From: Flavobacteriaceae bacterium
GTDB taxonomy: Bacteria > Bacteroidota > Bacteroidia > Flavobacteriales > Flavobacteriaceae
DNA: 5,906 nt
Assembly (NCBI GenBank): GCA_019090365.1
Contig: JAHRWC010000063.1
Location: 1 to 5,906, forward strand
Direction: 5' to 3'
A program made the translations under genes and the position numbers. The notes below the pieces were generated by a model. It searched no databases and was not told where the DNA came from. It worked only from the letters and a program-made list of their open reading frames with translations. The first letter of the stretch is position 1, and each line of letters opens with the position of its first letter. Shown here in pieces: positions 1 to 5,844 of the stretch.

Positions 1-690
1 CTAAACAGTTTAAATATTGGAGGTGGTTTCCCTATTAAAAACTCATTAGCTTTTGATTTTGATTATGAATACATAATTGATGAAATCATTAATCAAATTA
101 AGCTTACTTGCGAGGAGGAAGGTTTAGATGTGCCTAATATCTTCACAGAGTTTGGGAATTTTACAGTTGGAGAAAGTGGTGGGGCAATTTATGAAGTGTT
201 GTATCAAAAGCAACAAAACGATAGGGAAAAATGGAATATGATAAATTCTTCATTTATCACGACCCTTCCTGATACTTGGGCGATTAACAAACGCTTTATC
301 ATGTTACCATTAAACCGTTGGAATGATTCTTATGAGCGTGTTTTACTTGGAGGATTAACTTGTGATAGTGATGATTATTATAATAGCGAACAACACATGA
401 ACGCAATCTATTTACCAAAATATCATAAAGACAAACCATTATATATAGGATTTTTCAACATTGGATCTTATCAAGAATCTATAGGTGGTTATGGAGGTTT
501 ACAGCATTGTTTAATTCCTGCTCCCAAGCATATTTTAATAGATAAAGATGCTCATGGAAATATCACAACGCAATTATTTAGAGAACAACAAAAAAGTGAA
601 GAGTTGCTTGAAATTTTAGGCTATGATAAAAAACCTGAAACTAATACGATGCAAAATTTAAATACTGAATTACAATTTGCAAATAAATAA
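1..690 (+). CDS. speA: Arginine decarboxylase, C-terminal part (5' end outside window)
   Basis: PLP-dependent arginine decarboxylase of the alanine-racemase/ornithine-decarboxylase fold (fold type III), making agmatine from arginine in the cytosol. The frame is open from base 1, so the gene starts upstream. An internal GTG at 130 is not the start, because conserved sequence precedes it. Visible landmarks are NIGGGFP (13-33, the PLP-phosphate glycine loop), TEFGNF (145-162, in the place of the usual EPGR motif), GGLTCDSDDYY with the catalytic Cys-Asp pair at 361-366, and GSYQE with the PLP-contacting Tyr at 469-471. The stretch GGYGGLQHCLIPAPKH is, as I recall, typical of the Bacteroidota enzyme. 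The stop lies 2 nt before speB, whose product uses agmatine, which supports arginine over diaminopimelate or ornithine as substrate. The N-terminal PLP-lysine cannot be seen here. Confidence 0.9.
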   Translation, partial: LNSLNIGGGFPIKNSLAFDFDYEYIIDEIINQIKLTCEEEGLDVPNIFTEFGNFTVGESGGAIYEVLYQKQQNDREKWNMINSSFITTLPDTWAINKRFIMLPLNRWNDSYERVLLGGLTCDSDDYYNSEQHMNAIYLPKYHKDKPLYIGFFNIGSYQESIGGYGGLQHCLIPAPKHILIDKDAHGNITTQLFREQQKSEELLEILGYDKKPETNTMQNLNTELQFANK

Positions 691-692
691 AG

Positions 693-1628
693 ATGGAAAC
701 CAAAACATACGCTGGAATACCAGAGGAATATGCAAAATTAGAGAATGCAAAGATTGTATTAATACCTGTGCCTTATGATGGGACAAGTACCTGGCAAAAA
801 GGAGCAGACAAAGGTCCGGAAGCATTTTTAAATGCATCAGAAAATATGGAGTTATACGATATAGAAACGGAGACTGAAGTTTATAAACAAGGTGTCTATT
901 TAACAGATGCTGTTACCGAAAACACATCACCTGAGGCTATGGTTGATGCAGTTCATGCTGCAACAAAAAAATATATAAAAAAGAATAAATTCGTAACTAT
1001 TTTTGGAGGTGAGCATTCAATTTCTATTGGAACGATTCGTGCGTTTAACGAATGTTACGATAATCTAACAGTGCTTCAACTAGATGCACATGCGGACCTT
1101 CGTAAAGACTACGAGGGTTCTAGTTGTAATCACGCTTGTGCTGTTTATGAAGCAAGTCAAACGACAAACCTGCTTCAAGTAGGTATTCGCTCTATGGACA
1201 TTAGAGAGAAGCCTGTAATGAATTTAGATAAAACCTATTTTGCCCACGATATGGCAACAGATGATTCTTGGATGGATTCATCCATAAATCAAATGACAGA
1301 GAATGTTTTTATCACAATAGATCTAGATGTTTTTGATCCCTCTATTATGCCCAGCACTGGCACACCAGAACCTGGGGGACTTTTTTGGTATGAAACACTC
1401 GAATACCTAAAACAAATATTTCAAGAGAAGAATGTAGTAGGTTTCGATATTGTAGAATTATGTCCTAATAAAATTGATAAATCTTCAGATTTTCTTGCTG
1501 CTAAATTGTACTACAAAATGTTGAGTTATAAGTTTGAGTTTATATGTACAGTGGCTGATGATGATGATTCTAAATCTATTTCAATGCCAATTGAAAAAAT
1601 TCAAAAATTTAAAAACCTAGATGACTAA
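693..1628 (+). CDS. speB: Agmatinase (ureohydrolase family)
   Basis: Hydrolyses agmatine to putrescine and urea with a binuclear Mn centre. The 311-aa length fits the arginase/agmatinase family. All metal-ligand motifs are intact: GGEHS (His108), DAHAD (Asp131, His133, Asp135) and TIDLDVFDP (Asp210, Asp212), followed by STGTPEPGG (221-229). FDIVEL around Glu255 is the usual late family motif. NHACAVYEA (146-154) is the substrate-side loop with His147. The ATG is 2 nt after the speA stop, so the two are very probably translationally coupled, and the A-rich upstream stretch is typical of Bacteroidota starts. The last ~25 residues, after YKMLSYKF, form an extra tail beginning ADDDDSK, beyond the catalytic fold. 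Its role is unknown. Formiminoglutamase or arginase are less likely because of the adjacent arginine decarboxylase. Confidence 0.93.
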   Translation: METKTYAGIPEEYAKLENAKIVLIPVPYDGTSTWQKGADKGPEAFLNASENMELYDIETETEVYKQGVYLTDAVTENTSPEAMVDAVHAATKKYIKKNKFVTIFGGEHSISIGTIRAFNECYDNLTVLQLDAHADLRKDYEGSSCNHACAVYEASQTTNLLQVGIRSMDIREKPVMNLDKTYFAHDMATDDSWMDSSINQMTENVFITIDLDVFDPSIMPSTGTPEPGGLFWYETLEYLKQIFQEKNVVGFDIVELCPNKIDKSSDFLAAKLYYKMLSYKFEFICTVADDDDSKSISMPIEKIQKFKNLDD

Positions 1629-1642
1629 TTTTTTGTTAAAAA

Positions 1643-3166
1643 ATGATAGAAAACATAGAGAATATAGACCTTCAGTATTTAACTCTTGATGATTACAAAG
1701 ATTTAAAAGAGGCTATGATTCAATCTTATCCAACAATGCCAGATTCCTATTGGAAAGAACATCATATAAAATTATTGATTGATAAATTTCCAGAGGGACA
1801 AGTTATTATTAAAATAAATAATGAAATTGCAGGTTGCGCACTTTCGATAATTGTAGATTATAACGCATTTGATGAATTAAATTCATATAAAGACATTACA
1901 GGAAATTATTCATTTAATACACACAAAGCAGATGGTGATGTGCTTTATGGAATAGATGTATTCATAAAAAAAGAATATAGAGGATTACGTTTAGGAAGAA
2001 GATTATATGATTACAGAAAAGAATTGGTTGAAAATTTGAATCTTAGAGGTATAGCCTTTGGAGGAAGAATACCAAATTTTCATAAGTATGCAAAAGAGCT
2101 ATCTCCAAAAGAATATATTGAAAAAGTTAAAAGAAAAGAAATACACGATCCTGTACTTAATTTTCAAATTTCTAATGATTTTCATCCAACAAAAGTGTTA
2201 AGAAATTATCTTGAAGATGATGATGACTCTAATGGTTTTGCAGTTTTATTAGAATGGGATAATATCTATTACGAGAAAAAAAATAAAAAAGCTGCTACTA
2301 AGAAAAAAGTAGTAAGGTTAGGGCTTATTCAGTGGCAAATGCGATTGTACAAAAATTTGGAAGAATTAATGGAGCAAGCCGAGTATTTTATTGATGCTGT
2401 TTCCGCTTATCGTTCAGATTTTGCACTTTTCCCTGAGTTTTTTAATGCACCATTAATGGCAGATAACAACCATCTGCCAGAATCAGAAGCAATACGTGAA
2501 TTGGCTAAACACACCGAAGTAATTGTTCAAAAATTTTCTGAGCTTGCAATTACCTATAATATAAATGTGATTACGGGTAGTATGCCAGAAATAAAGAACG
2601 AGCTTCTCTATAATGTCGGCTACATCTGCAAAAGAGATGGCACAACCGAGCGTTATGAGAAACTTCACGTAACTCCAGATGAAGCTAAAGTTTGGGGTAT
2701 GCAAGGAGGTAATGAGTTGCGCACTTATGATACTGATTGCGGTAAAATAGGTGTTTTAATTTGTTATGATTCGGAGTTTCCTGAATTAAGTAGATTATTA
2801 GCAGATGAAGGAATGGATATTCTGTTTGTGCCTTTTCTTACTGATACTCAAAACGGGTATTCTCGTGTTAGGCATTGTGCTCAAGCTAGAGCTATTGAAA
2901 ATGAATGTTATGTCGCTATTGCTGGTAGTGTAGGAAACTTGCCTAAAGTAAATAATATGGATATTCAGTATGCACAATCTATGGTTTTTACACCTTGTGA
3001 TTTTTCTTTTCCCGCAAATGGTATAAAAGCAGAAGCTACAACCAATACAGAAATGATATTAATTGCTGATGTTGATATTGATTTGCTAAGAGAATTGAAT
3101 CAATTTGGAAGTGTGCGAAACCTAAAAGACAGAAGAAAAGACCTCTTTATTCTCTCAAAAAAATAA
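1643..3166 (+). CDS. GNAT acetyltransferase-nitrilase (carbon-nitrogen hydrolase) fusion protein
   Basis: A 507-aa two-domain protein. Residues ~8-205 form a RimI-like GNAT domain with acetyl-CoA motif A around 102-125 (YGIDVFIKKEYRGLRLGRRL). A basic linker (211-222) leads to a C-terminal nitrilase-superfamily amidase (~224-500). The catalytic triad is visible: Glu265 in FPEFF, Lys340 in RYEKLHV and Cys374 in LICYDSEFPE. From memory this architecture is nitrilase class 12 and matches Bacillus YhcX; no physiological substrate is settled that I know of. The context CYDSEFPE resembles Nit/omega-amidase types more than N-carbamoylputrescine amidase (ICWDQW), and an agmatinase is already present, so a plain AguB role is unlikely. 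The gene sits between speB and the DHS-like gene with gaps of 14 and 24 nt. An acyl-transfer or deacylation step on a polyamine or a precursor is my inference. An EDDDDS run lies at 191-196. Confidence 0.9.
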   Translation: MIENIENIDLQYLTLDDYKDLKEAMIQSYPTMPDSYWKEHHIKLLIDKFPEGQVIIKINNEIAGCALSIIVDYNAFDELNSYKDITGNYSFNTHKADGDVLYGIDVFIKKEYRGLRLGRRLYDYRKELVENLNLRGIAFGGRIPNFHKYAKELSPKEYIEKVKRKEIHDPVLNFQISNDFHPTKVLRNYLEDDDDSNGFAVLLEWDNIYYEKKNKKAATKKKVVRLGLIQWQMRLYKNLEELMEQAEYFIDAVSAYRSDFALFPEFFNAPLMADNNHLPESEAIRELAKHTEVIVQKFSELAITYNINVITGSMPEIKNELLYNVGYICKRDGTTERYEKLHVTPDEAKVWGMQGGNELRTYDTDCGKIGVLICYDSEFPELSRLLADEGMDILFVPFLTDTQNGYSRVRHCAQARAIENECYVAIAGSVGNLPKVNNMDIQYAQSMVFTPCDFSFPANGIKAEATTNTEMILIADVDIDLLRELNQFGSVRNLKDRRKDLFILSKK

Positions 3167-3190
3167 TGTAATACGATTATATAAAAATAA

Positions 3191-4159
3191 ATGAGCAAAC
3201 CGATTACAGAATTTATAGAAAAATATTATTTGCATTTTAATGCAGCAACCGTTGTTGATGCAGCAAAGTCTTATGAAGCTCAATTAAATAAAGGTTCAAA
3301 GATGTTAGTGTCTTTAGCAGGAGCAATGAGTACAGCAGAAATAGGAAAGATTTTTGCCGAAATGATACGTCAAGATAAAGTACAGATTATATCGTGTACA
3401 GGTGCAAATCTAGAAGAAGACATAATGAATCTTGTAGCCCACTCGCACTATAAACGCGTGCCTAATTACCGTGATTTAACCCCACAAGATGAATGGGATT
3501 TATTAGAACAAGGACTAAATCGTGTAACCGATACGTGCATTCCAGAAGAAGAGGCCTTCAGGCGATTACAACAACATATTCATAAACTATGGAAGGATGC
3601 AGACAATAAAGGAGAGCGTTACCTGCCTCATGAGTATATGTATAAAATGCTATTATCTGGTGTGTTAGAAGAGTACTATGAAATAGATTTAAAAGACTCA
3701 TGGATGTATGCTGCGGCAGAAAAGAACTTGCCTATAATTTGTCCAGGTTGGGAGGATAGCACTATGGGAAATATTTTTGCAAGTTATGTTCTTAAAGGAG
3801 AACTAAAAGCAAGTACTATGAAATCTGGAATTGAGTATATGACCTTTCTTGCAGATTGGTATACCAATAATTCTGAAAATGGGATCGGCTTCTTTCAAAT
3901 AGGGGGTGGGATTGCAGGAGATTTTCCAATATGCGTTGTACCAATGCTATATCAGGATATGGAGCGTACAGACACACCTTTTTGGAGTTACTTCTGCCAA
4001 ATTAGTGATTCAACAACAAGTTATGGTTCGTACTCTGGAGCGGTCCCAAATGAAAAAATAACTTGGGGGAAATTAGATATTAATACACCAAAATTTATAA
4101 TTGAGAGTGATGCTACGATTGTTGTTCCGCTAATCTTTGCCTATTTGTTAGGCATGTAA
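3191..4159 (+). CDS. Deoxyhypusine-synthase-like protein, probable homospermidine synthase
   Basis: A 322-aa member of the NAD-dependent deoxyhypusine synthase fold. Aligned by eye with human DHS: SLAGAMSTAEIG (41-52) and SCTGANLEED (68-77) match the N-terminal NAD-binding part, CPGWEDSTMGN (184-194) matches the TDGSLGD segment, IGGGIAGDF (237-245) matches GGGVxKHH, and SGAVPNEKITWGK (282-294) matches SGARPDEAVSWGK. Lys294 therefore equals the catalytic Lys329, with Trp292 and Glu288 also kept. The spermidine-pocket positions Asp243, His288 and Asp316 appear to be Asn194, lost, and Tyr281 (human numbering from memory). Bacteria lack eIF5A, so true hypusine formation is excluded. Bacterial members are annotated DHS-like, and related enzymes make homospermidine from putrescine, a major flavobacterial polyamine. 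The putrescine-forming genes upstream support this. The exact reaction is inferred. Confidence 0.85.
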   Translation: MSKPITEFIEKYYLHFNAATVVDAAKSYEAQLNKGSKMLVSLAGAMSTAEIGKIFAEMIRQDKVQIISCTGANLEEDIMNLVAHSHYKRVPNYRDLTPQDEWDLLEQGLNRVTDTCIPEEEAFRRLQQHIHKLWKDADNKGERYLPHEYMYKMLLSGVLEEYYEIDLKDSWMYAAAEKNLPIICPGWEDSTMGNIFASYVLKGELKASTMKSGIEYMTFLADWYTNNSENGIGFFQIGGGIAGDFPICVVPMLYQDMERTDTPFWSYFCQISDSTTSYGSYSGAVPNEKITWGKLDINTPKFIIESDATIVVPLIFAYLLGM

Positions 4160-4170
4160 CACTAAAAGAA

Positions 4171-4443
4171 ATGGTACGTAAAATTGTAAATTACCAGAAG
4201 TTAAATGAAGATATTTTAAATCTGTTAGTAGATAAATTTCCAGATGGTTATGGCGATGACGATATTATTTCATTCAGAAATACTAAAAATGAAATTATTG
4301 AAGCCGTAGAGGTTAGAACATCTGATACTATATATCTCGTGAAAATTGGTGTTAAATTGATAAAAGCGATGGAGGAGCATGATTTGGATGACGATATTAC
4401 TAATGTTGATATTGATTCTTTAAGTGAAAATGACTTAGAATAA
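4171..4443 (+). CDS. Small acidic protein of unknown function, polyamine-operon associated
   Basis: A 90-aa protein with no catalytic motif I recognise. It has a compact N-terminal part (about 1-65) beginning MVRKIVNYQKLNEDILNLL, then FPDGYGDDDI and EAVEVRTSDTIYLVKIG, which reads as a helix plus beta strands. The C-terminal ~25 residues are acidic (HDLDDDI...DIDSLSENDLE). By count there are 22 Asp/Glu and 10 Lys/Arg, net about -12. It has no signal peptide or membrane segment, so it is probably cytosolic. I recall similar flavobacterial proteins carrying a 'DNA primase' label, but nothing here resembles primase. The ATG lies 11 nt after the DHS-like stop behind a taaaagaa A-rich leader, so it is the last gene of the polyamine block. 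The - strand frame overlapping it is a shadow. A regulatory or polyamine-binding role would be a guess from charge and position. Confidence 0.8.
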   Translation: MVRKIVNYQKLNEDILNLLVDKFPDGYGDDDIISFRNTKNEIIEAVEVRTSDTIYLVKIGVKLIKAMEEHDLDDDITNVDIDSLSENDLE

Positions 4444-4448
4444 TCTCT

Positions 4449-4868
4449 ATGAAAGTTAAAAAGCATAAACATAAGTCTAAGTTACTTATAATCGAAGGTT
4501 CTTCCGTTTTAGTACTTGAAAAAAAGGAAGGGAAGAAACGATTTATACTTGCTGGTGGTTTTCTTAAAAAAGGAGAATCACCAGTAGAGGGTCTTTTTAG
4601 AGAGGTTTATGAAGAAACAGGGGTAAACTTAACGTTAGAAGATATTAAATTTTTCTTTTCAAGCACACAAATTGAGAGCAACCAAAATGCATTGACAAGA
4701 CATTATTTTTTACTTATAAAAAAAGAGCACAAGTTTGAAAATAAAGAGCTAGAAAAATTTAAATCCTTGAAATGGGTTGAATGGAAAAAAGTTGTAAAGT
4801 TCATAAACGAATCCGATAAAAACGCCATAGAAAGTTTATTTAATTGTAATAATTCAGCTAATGAATGA
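4449..4868 (+). CDS. Nudix hydrolase
   Basis: A 139-aa single-domain Nudix protein, which would hydrolyse a nucleoside-diphosphate-linked substrate with a divalent metal. The Nudix box is perfect: Gly37, Glu43, then REVYEETGV at 51-59, fitting Gx5Ex7REUxEExGU. The preceding strand (VLVLEKKEGKKRFILAGG) and the C-terminal KWVEWKKVVKF helix region match the fold. The substrate cannot be read from the sequence: NUDT-type (d)NTP, ADP-ribose and ADP-sugar clearing are all possible. The protein is lysine-rich, with a basic N-terminus (MKVKKHKHKSK). The ATG is 5 nt after the stop of the acidic-protein gene, so cotranscription with the polyamine operon is likely even though no functional link is evident. 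It is followed at 6 nt by a broken small gene. Confidence 0.93.
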   Translation: MKVKKHKHKSKLLIIEGSSVLVLEKKEGKKRFILAGGFLKKGESPVEGLFREVYEETGVNLTLEDIKFFFSSTQIESNQNALTRHYFLLIKKEHKFENKELEKFKSLKWVEWKKVVKFINESDKNAIESLFNCNNSANE

Positions 4869-4874
4869 TATTTT

Positions 4875-5126
4875 ATGAAACCCACATATGAAAGAGTAGT
4901 TTTTAAGTCTTCTGAAAATGGATATTATACTTTTATTCTAAATAAAGGGCTAAATATGGTTTTTGAAGAAGTACACCCTCAAATACTTTTGAAATATGAT
5001 TAAAAGAATGATAAAACTTTAATAAACAAAATGTTTCATTTGGCATTTTCCGAAAACCTGCAGGATGATAAAGATGATTTTATTAATTTTAGGATAGAAT
5101 ATTTAGAACTAGTTAATGCAAATTAA
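4875..5126 (+). pseudogene. Small hypothetical gene broken by one in-frame stop
   Basis: From ATG 4875 the frame reads MKPTYERVVFKSSENGYY... to ...VHPQILLKYD and meets TAA at 5001-5003. The same frame then continues without another stop as KNDKTLINKMFHLAFSENL... to RIEYLELVNAN and ends at TAA 5124-5126. Both halves have normal protein character (alternating hydrophobic and charged residues), and together they would give an ~83-aa small beta-rich protein. A single TTA (Leu) to TAA change would explain the break. The product is not recognised. It sits 6 nt after the Nudix gene, and its end lies 1 nt before the VOC start, as expected for a former operon member. Alternatives are a sequencing error, two separate small proteins (42 aa, and 31 aa from ATG 5031), or chance for the second half. 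Confidence 0.55.
4962..4991 (+). promoter_or_regulatory. Candidate Bacteroidota promoter inside the broken gene
   Basis: TTTG at 4962-4965, an 18-nt spacer, then TACTTTTG at 4984-4991. This fits the Bacteroidota sigma-factor pattern of a -33 TTTG box and a -7 TAnnTTTG box. It would start transcription around 4997 and give a leader of about 130 nt to the VOC gene at 5128. It lies inside the broken reading frame, and AT-rich DNA produces such matches by chance, so confidence is modest. Confidence 0.35.
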
Positions 5127-5127
5127 T

Positions 5128-5541
5128 ATGGAAACTTTATTTCACCTTTCATTACCGTGTACTGATGTAGAAGAAACCAAAAGGTTTTATATTGAATCAG
5201 TTGGAGCTGCTTTAGGAAGACATTCTAATAATTGGGTAGATATTAATTTATTCGGGCATCAAATTACCTTTACCCAAGCAGGTAAATTTAATTTTAATAA
5301 CCCTAATTACGTGTTCGAAGGGAAAATTCTTCCTTCTTTTCATTTTGGAATTATATTGAATGTAGATACTTGGGGAGCTATATATTCTAAACTTAATGCA
5401 CTAAATTTAGAATTAGTAGCGCAAGCGACGTTTTTGAAAAATAAATCTGGGGAACATTTATCTTTCTTTGTTAAGGACCCAAATGGCTATATGTTAGAGT
5501 TTAAAAGTTTTAAGGAATCAAAACAGGTATTTAATCTTTAA
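5128..5541 (+). CDS. VOC family protein (glyoxalase/dioxygenase-like)
   Basis: A 137-aa vicinal-oxygen-chelate protein with two beta-alpha-beta-beta-beta modules. The first runs METLFHLSLPCTDVEETKRF to WVDINLFGHQITF, the second SFHFGIILNVDTWGAIYSKL to LSFFVKDPNGYMLEFKSF. Likely metal ligands, counted from the chosen start, are His6 (FHLSLP), His72 (FHFG) and Glu124 (MLEFK). His44 in FGHQITF is also typical of this subgroup. The substrate is unknown: dioxygenase, glyoxalase I and resistance-type binding are all possible, and I recall such proteins annotated simply as glyoxalase. I chose ATG 5128 because MET-LFHLSLP begins the first strand and the codon follows the upstream stop by 1 nt. An in-frame ATG at 5116 would add MQIN and overlap the broken gene by 11 nt. 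It could be driven from the operon or from the internal promoter candidate. Confidence 0.9.
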   Translation: METLFHLSLPCTDVEETKRFYIESVGAALGRHSNNWVDINLFGHQITFTQAGKFNFNNPNYVFEGKILPSFHFGIILNVDTWGAIYSKLNALNLELVAQATFLKNKSGEHLSFFVKDPNGYMLEFKSFKESKQVFNL

Positions 5542-5644
5542 TAACAAAATGGGCGTAGGTATTTCAGGGTTAGGTAATATAGAACCTATATTTAAAACTT
5601 GGCCTCATAAAATTTTGGTAAAACAATAGGTGAAATGAGCGTCC

Positions 5645-5740
5645 ATATTTTAGGGGTTTAGCAATAAAGTATCTTAAGAATTTTAATTATACAAGGAATT
5701 TCAATGTAAAGTTAACCGGTTACAATGTTTCCTAAAATAT
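5645..5740. repeat. Spaced inverted repeat, 10-bp perfect arms
   Basis: ATATTTTAGG (5645-5654) and its exact reverse complement CCTAAAATAT (5731-5740) are separated by 76 nt that include the palindrome TAACCGGTTA. The heptamer AATGAGC also lies as a direct repeat just outside both arms (5634-5640 and 5745-5751). The layout recalls a small decayed element, but arms this short and AT-rich can arise by chance. Confidence 0.35.
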
Positions 5741-5777
5741 AGCGAATGAGCCGTTAATTGTTTCCAAAATTATATGC
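5717..5777. repeat. Imperfect tandem repeat, two copies of ~27 nt
   Basis: Copy 1 (5717-5743) and copy 2 (5752-5777) share the order C-G-TTA-A-TGTTTCC-AAAAT-ATA-GC with a few substitutions and 1-nt indels. The exact core TGTTTCC recurs at 5726-5732 and 5759-5765, a period of 33 nt. Possible meanings are a duplicated protein-binding site or part of an intergenic repeat element. Confidence 0.4.
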
Positions 5778-5819
5778 AGCCTTGAATTTTTGTTTCTTTT
5801 GTTTCAAGACACTATTTTA

Positions 5820-5844
5820 AAGAATTGATTGAGAATCAATTTTT
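5820..5844 (+). terminator. AT-rich hairpin, possible terminator
   Basis: An 11-bp stem (AAGAATTGATT, loop GAG, AATCAATTTTT) contains one G-C and one G-U pair, and the T run forms the end of the 3' arm. It lies 278 nt past the VOC stop. The shape suits an intrinsic terminator or a protein-binding palindrome, but the stem is weak and no T run extends beyond it. Confidence 0.35.

Noticed and set aside
1625..1635. TAATTTTTTG before the fusion gene as a -7 promoter box
   Set aside because: Spacing inside the box is wrong (TA-N4-TTTG) and it sits in a 14-nt intra-operon gap.
2483..2704. 73-codon frame on the - strand
   Set aside because: Lies wholly inside the nitrilase domain, whose Lys340 motif is in the covered part; it shows no family features.
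4248..4472. 74-codon frame on the - strand
   Set aside because: Antisense to the acidic 90-aa gene; its Ser/Ile-rich composition is the mirror of GAT/GAA-rich coding DNA.
4703..4885. 60-codon frame on the - strand
   Set aside because: Antisense to the Nudix C-terminus; Phe/Ser-rich shadow of Lys/Glu codons.
5549..5629. 26-codon frame MGVGISGLGN... after the VOC gene
   Set aside because: Too short, no recognisable family, and further stops follow directly.
5634..5777. Integron attC-like site
   Set aside because: No GTTRRRY / RYYYAAC core pair could be matched at the repeat ends.
5781..5808. CTTGAA...TTCAAG inverted repeat
   Set aside because: A 6-bp stem with a 16-nt loop and no T run is too weak to call a terminator.
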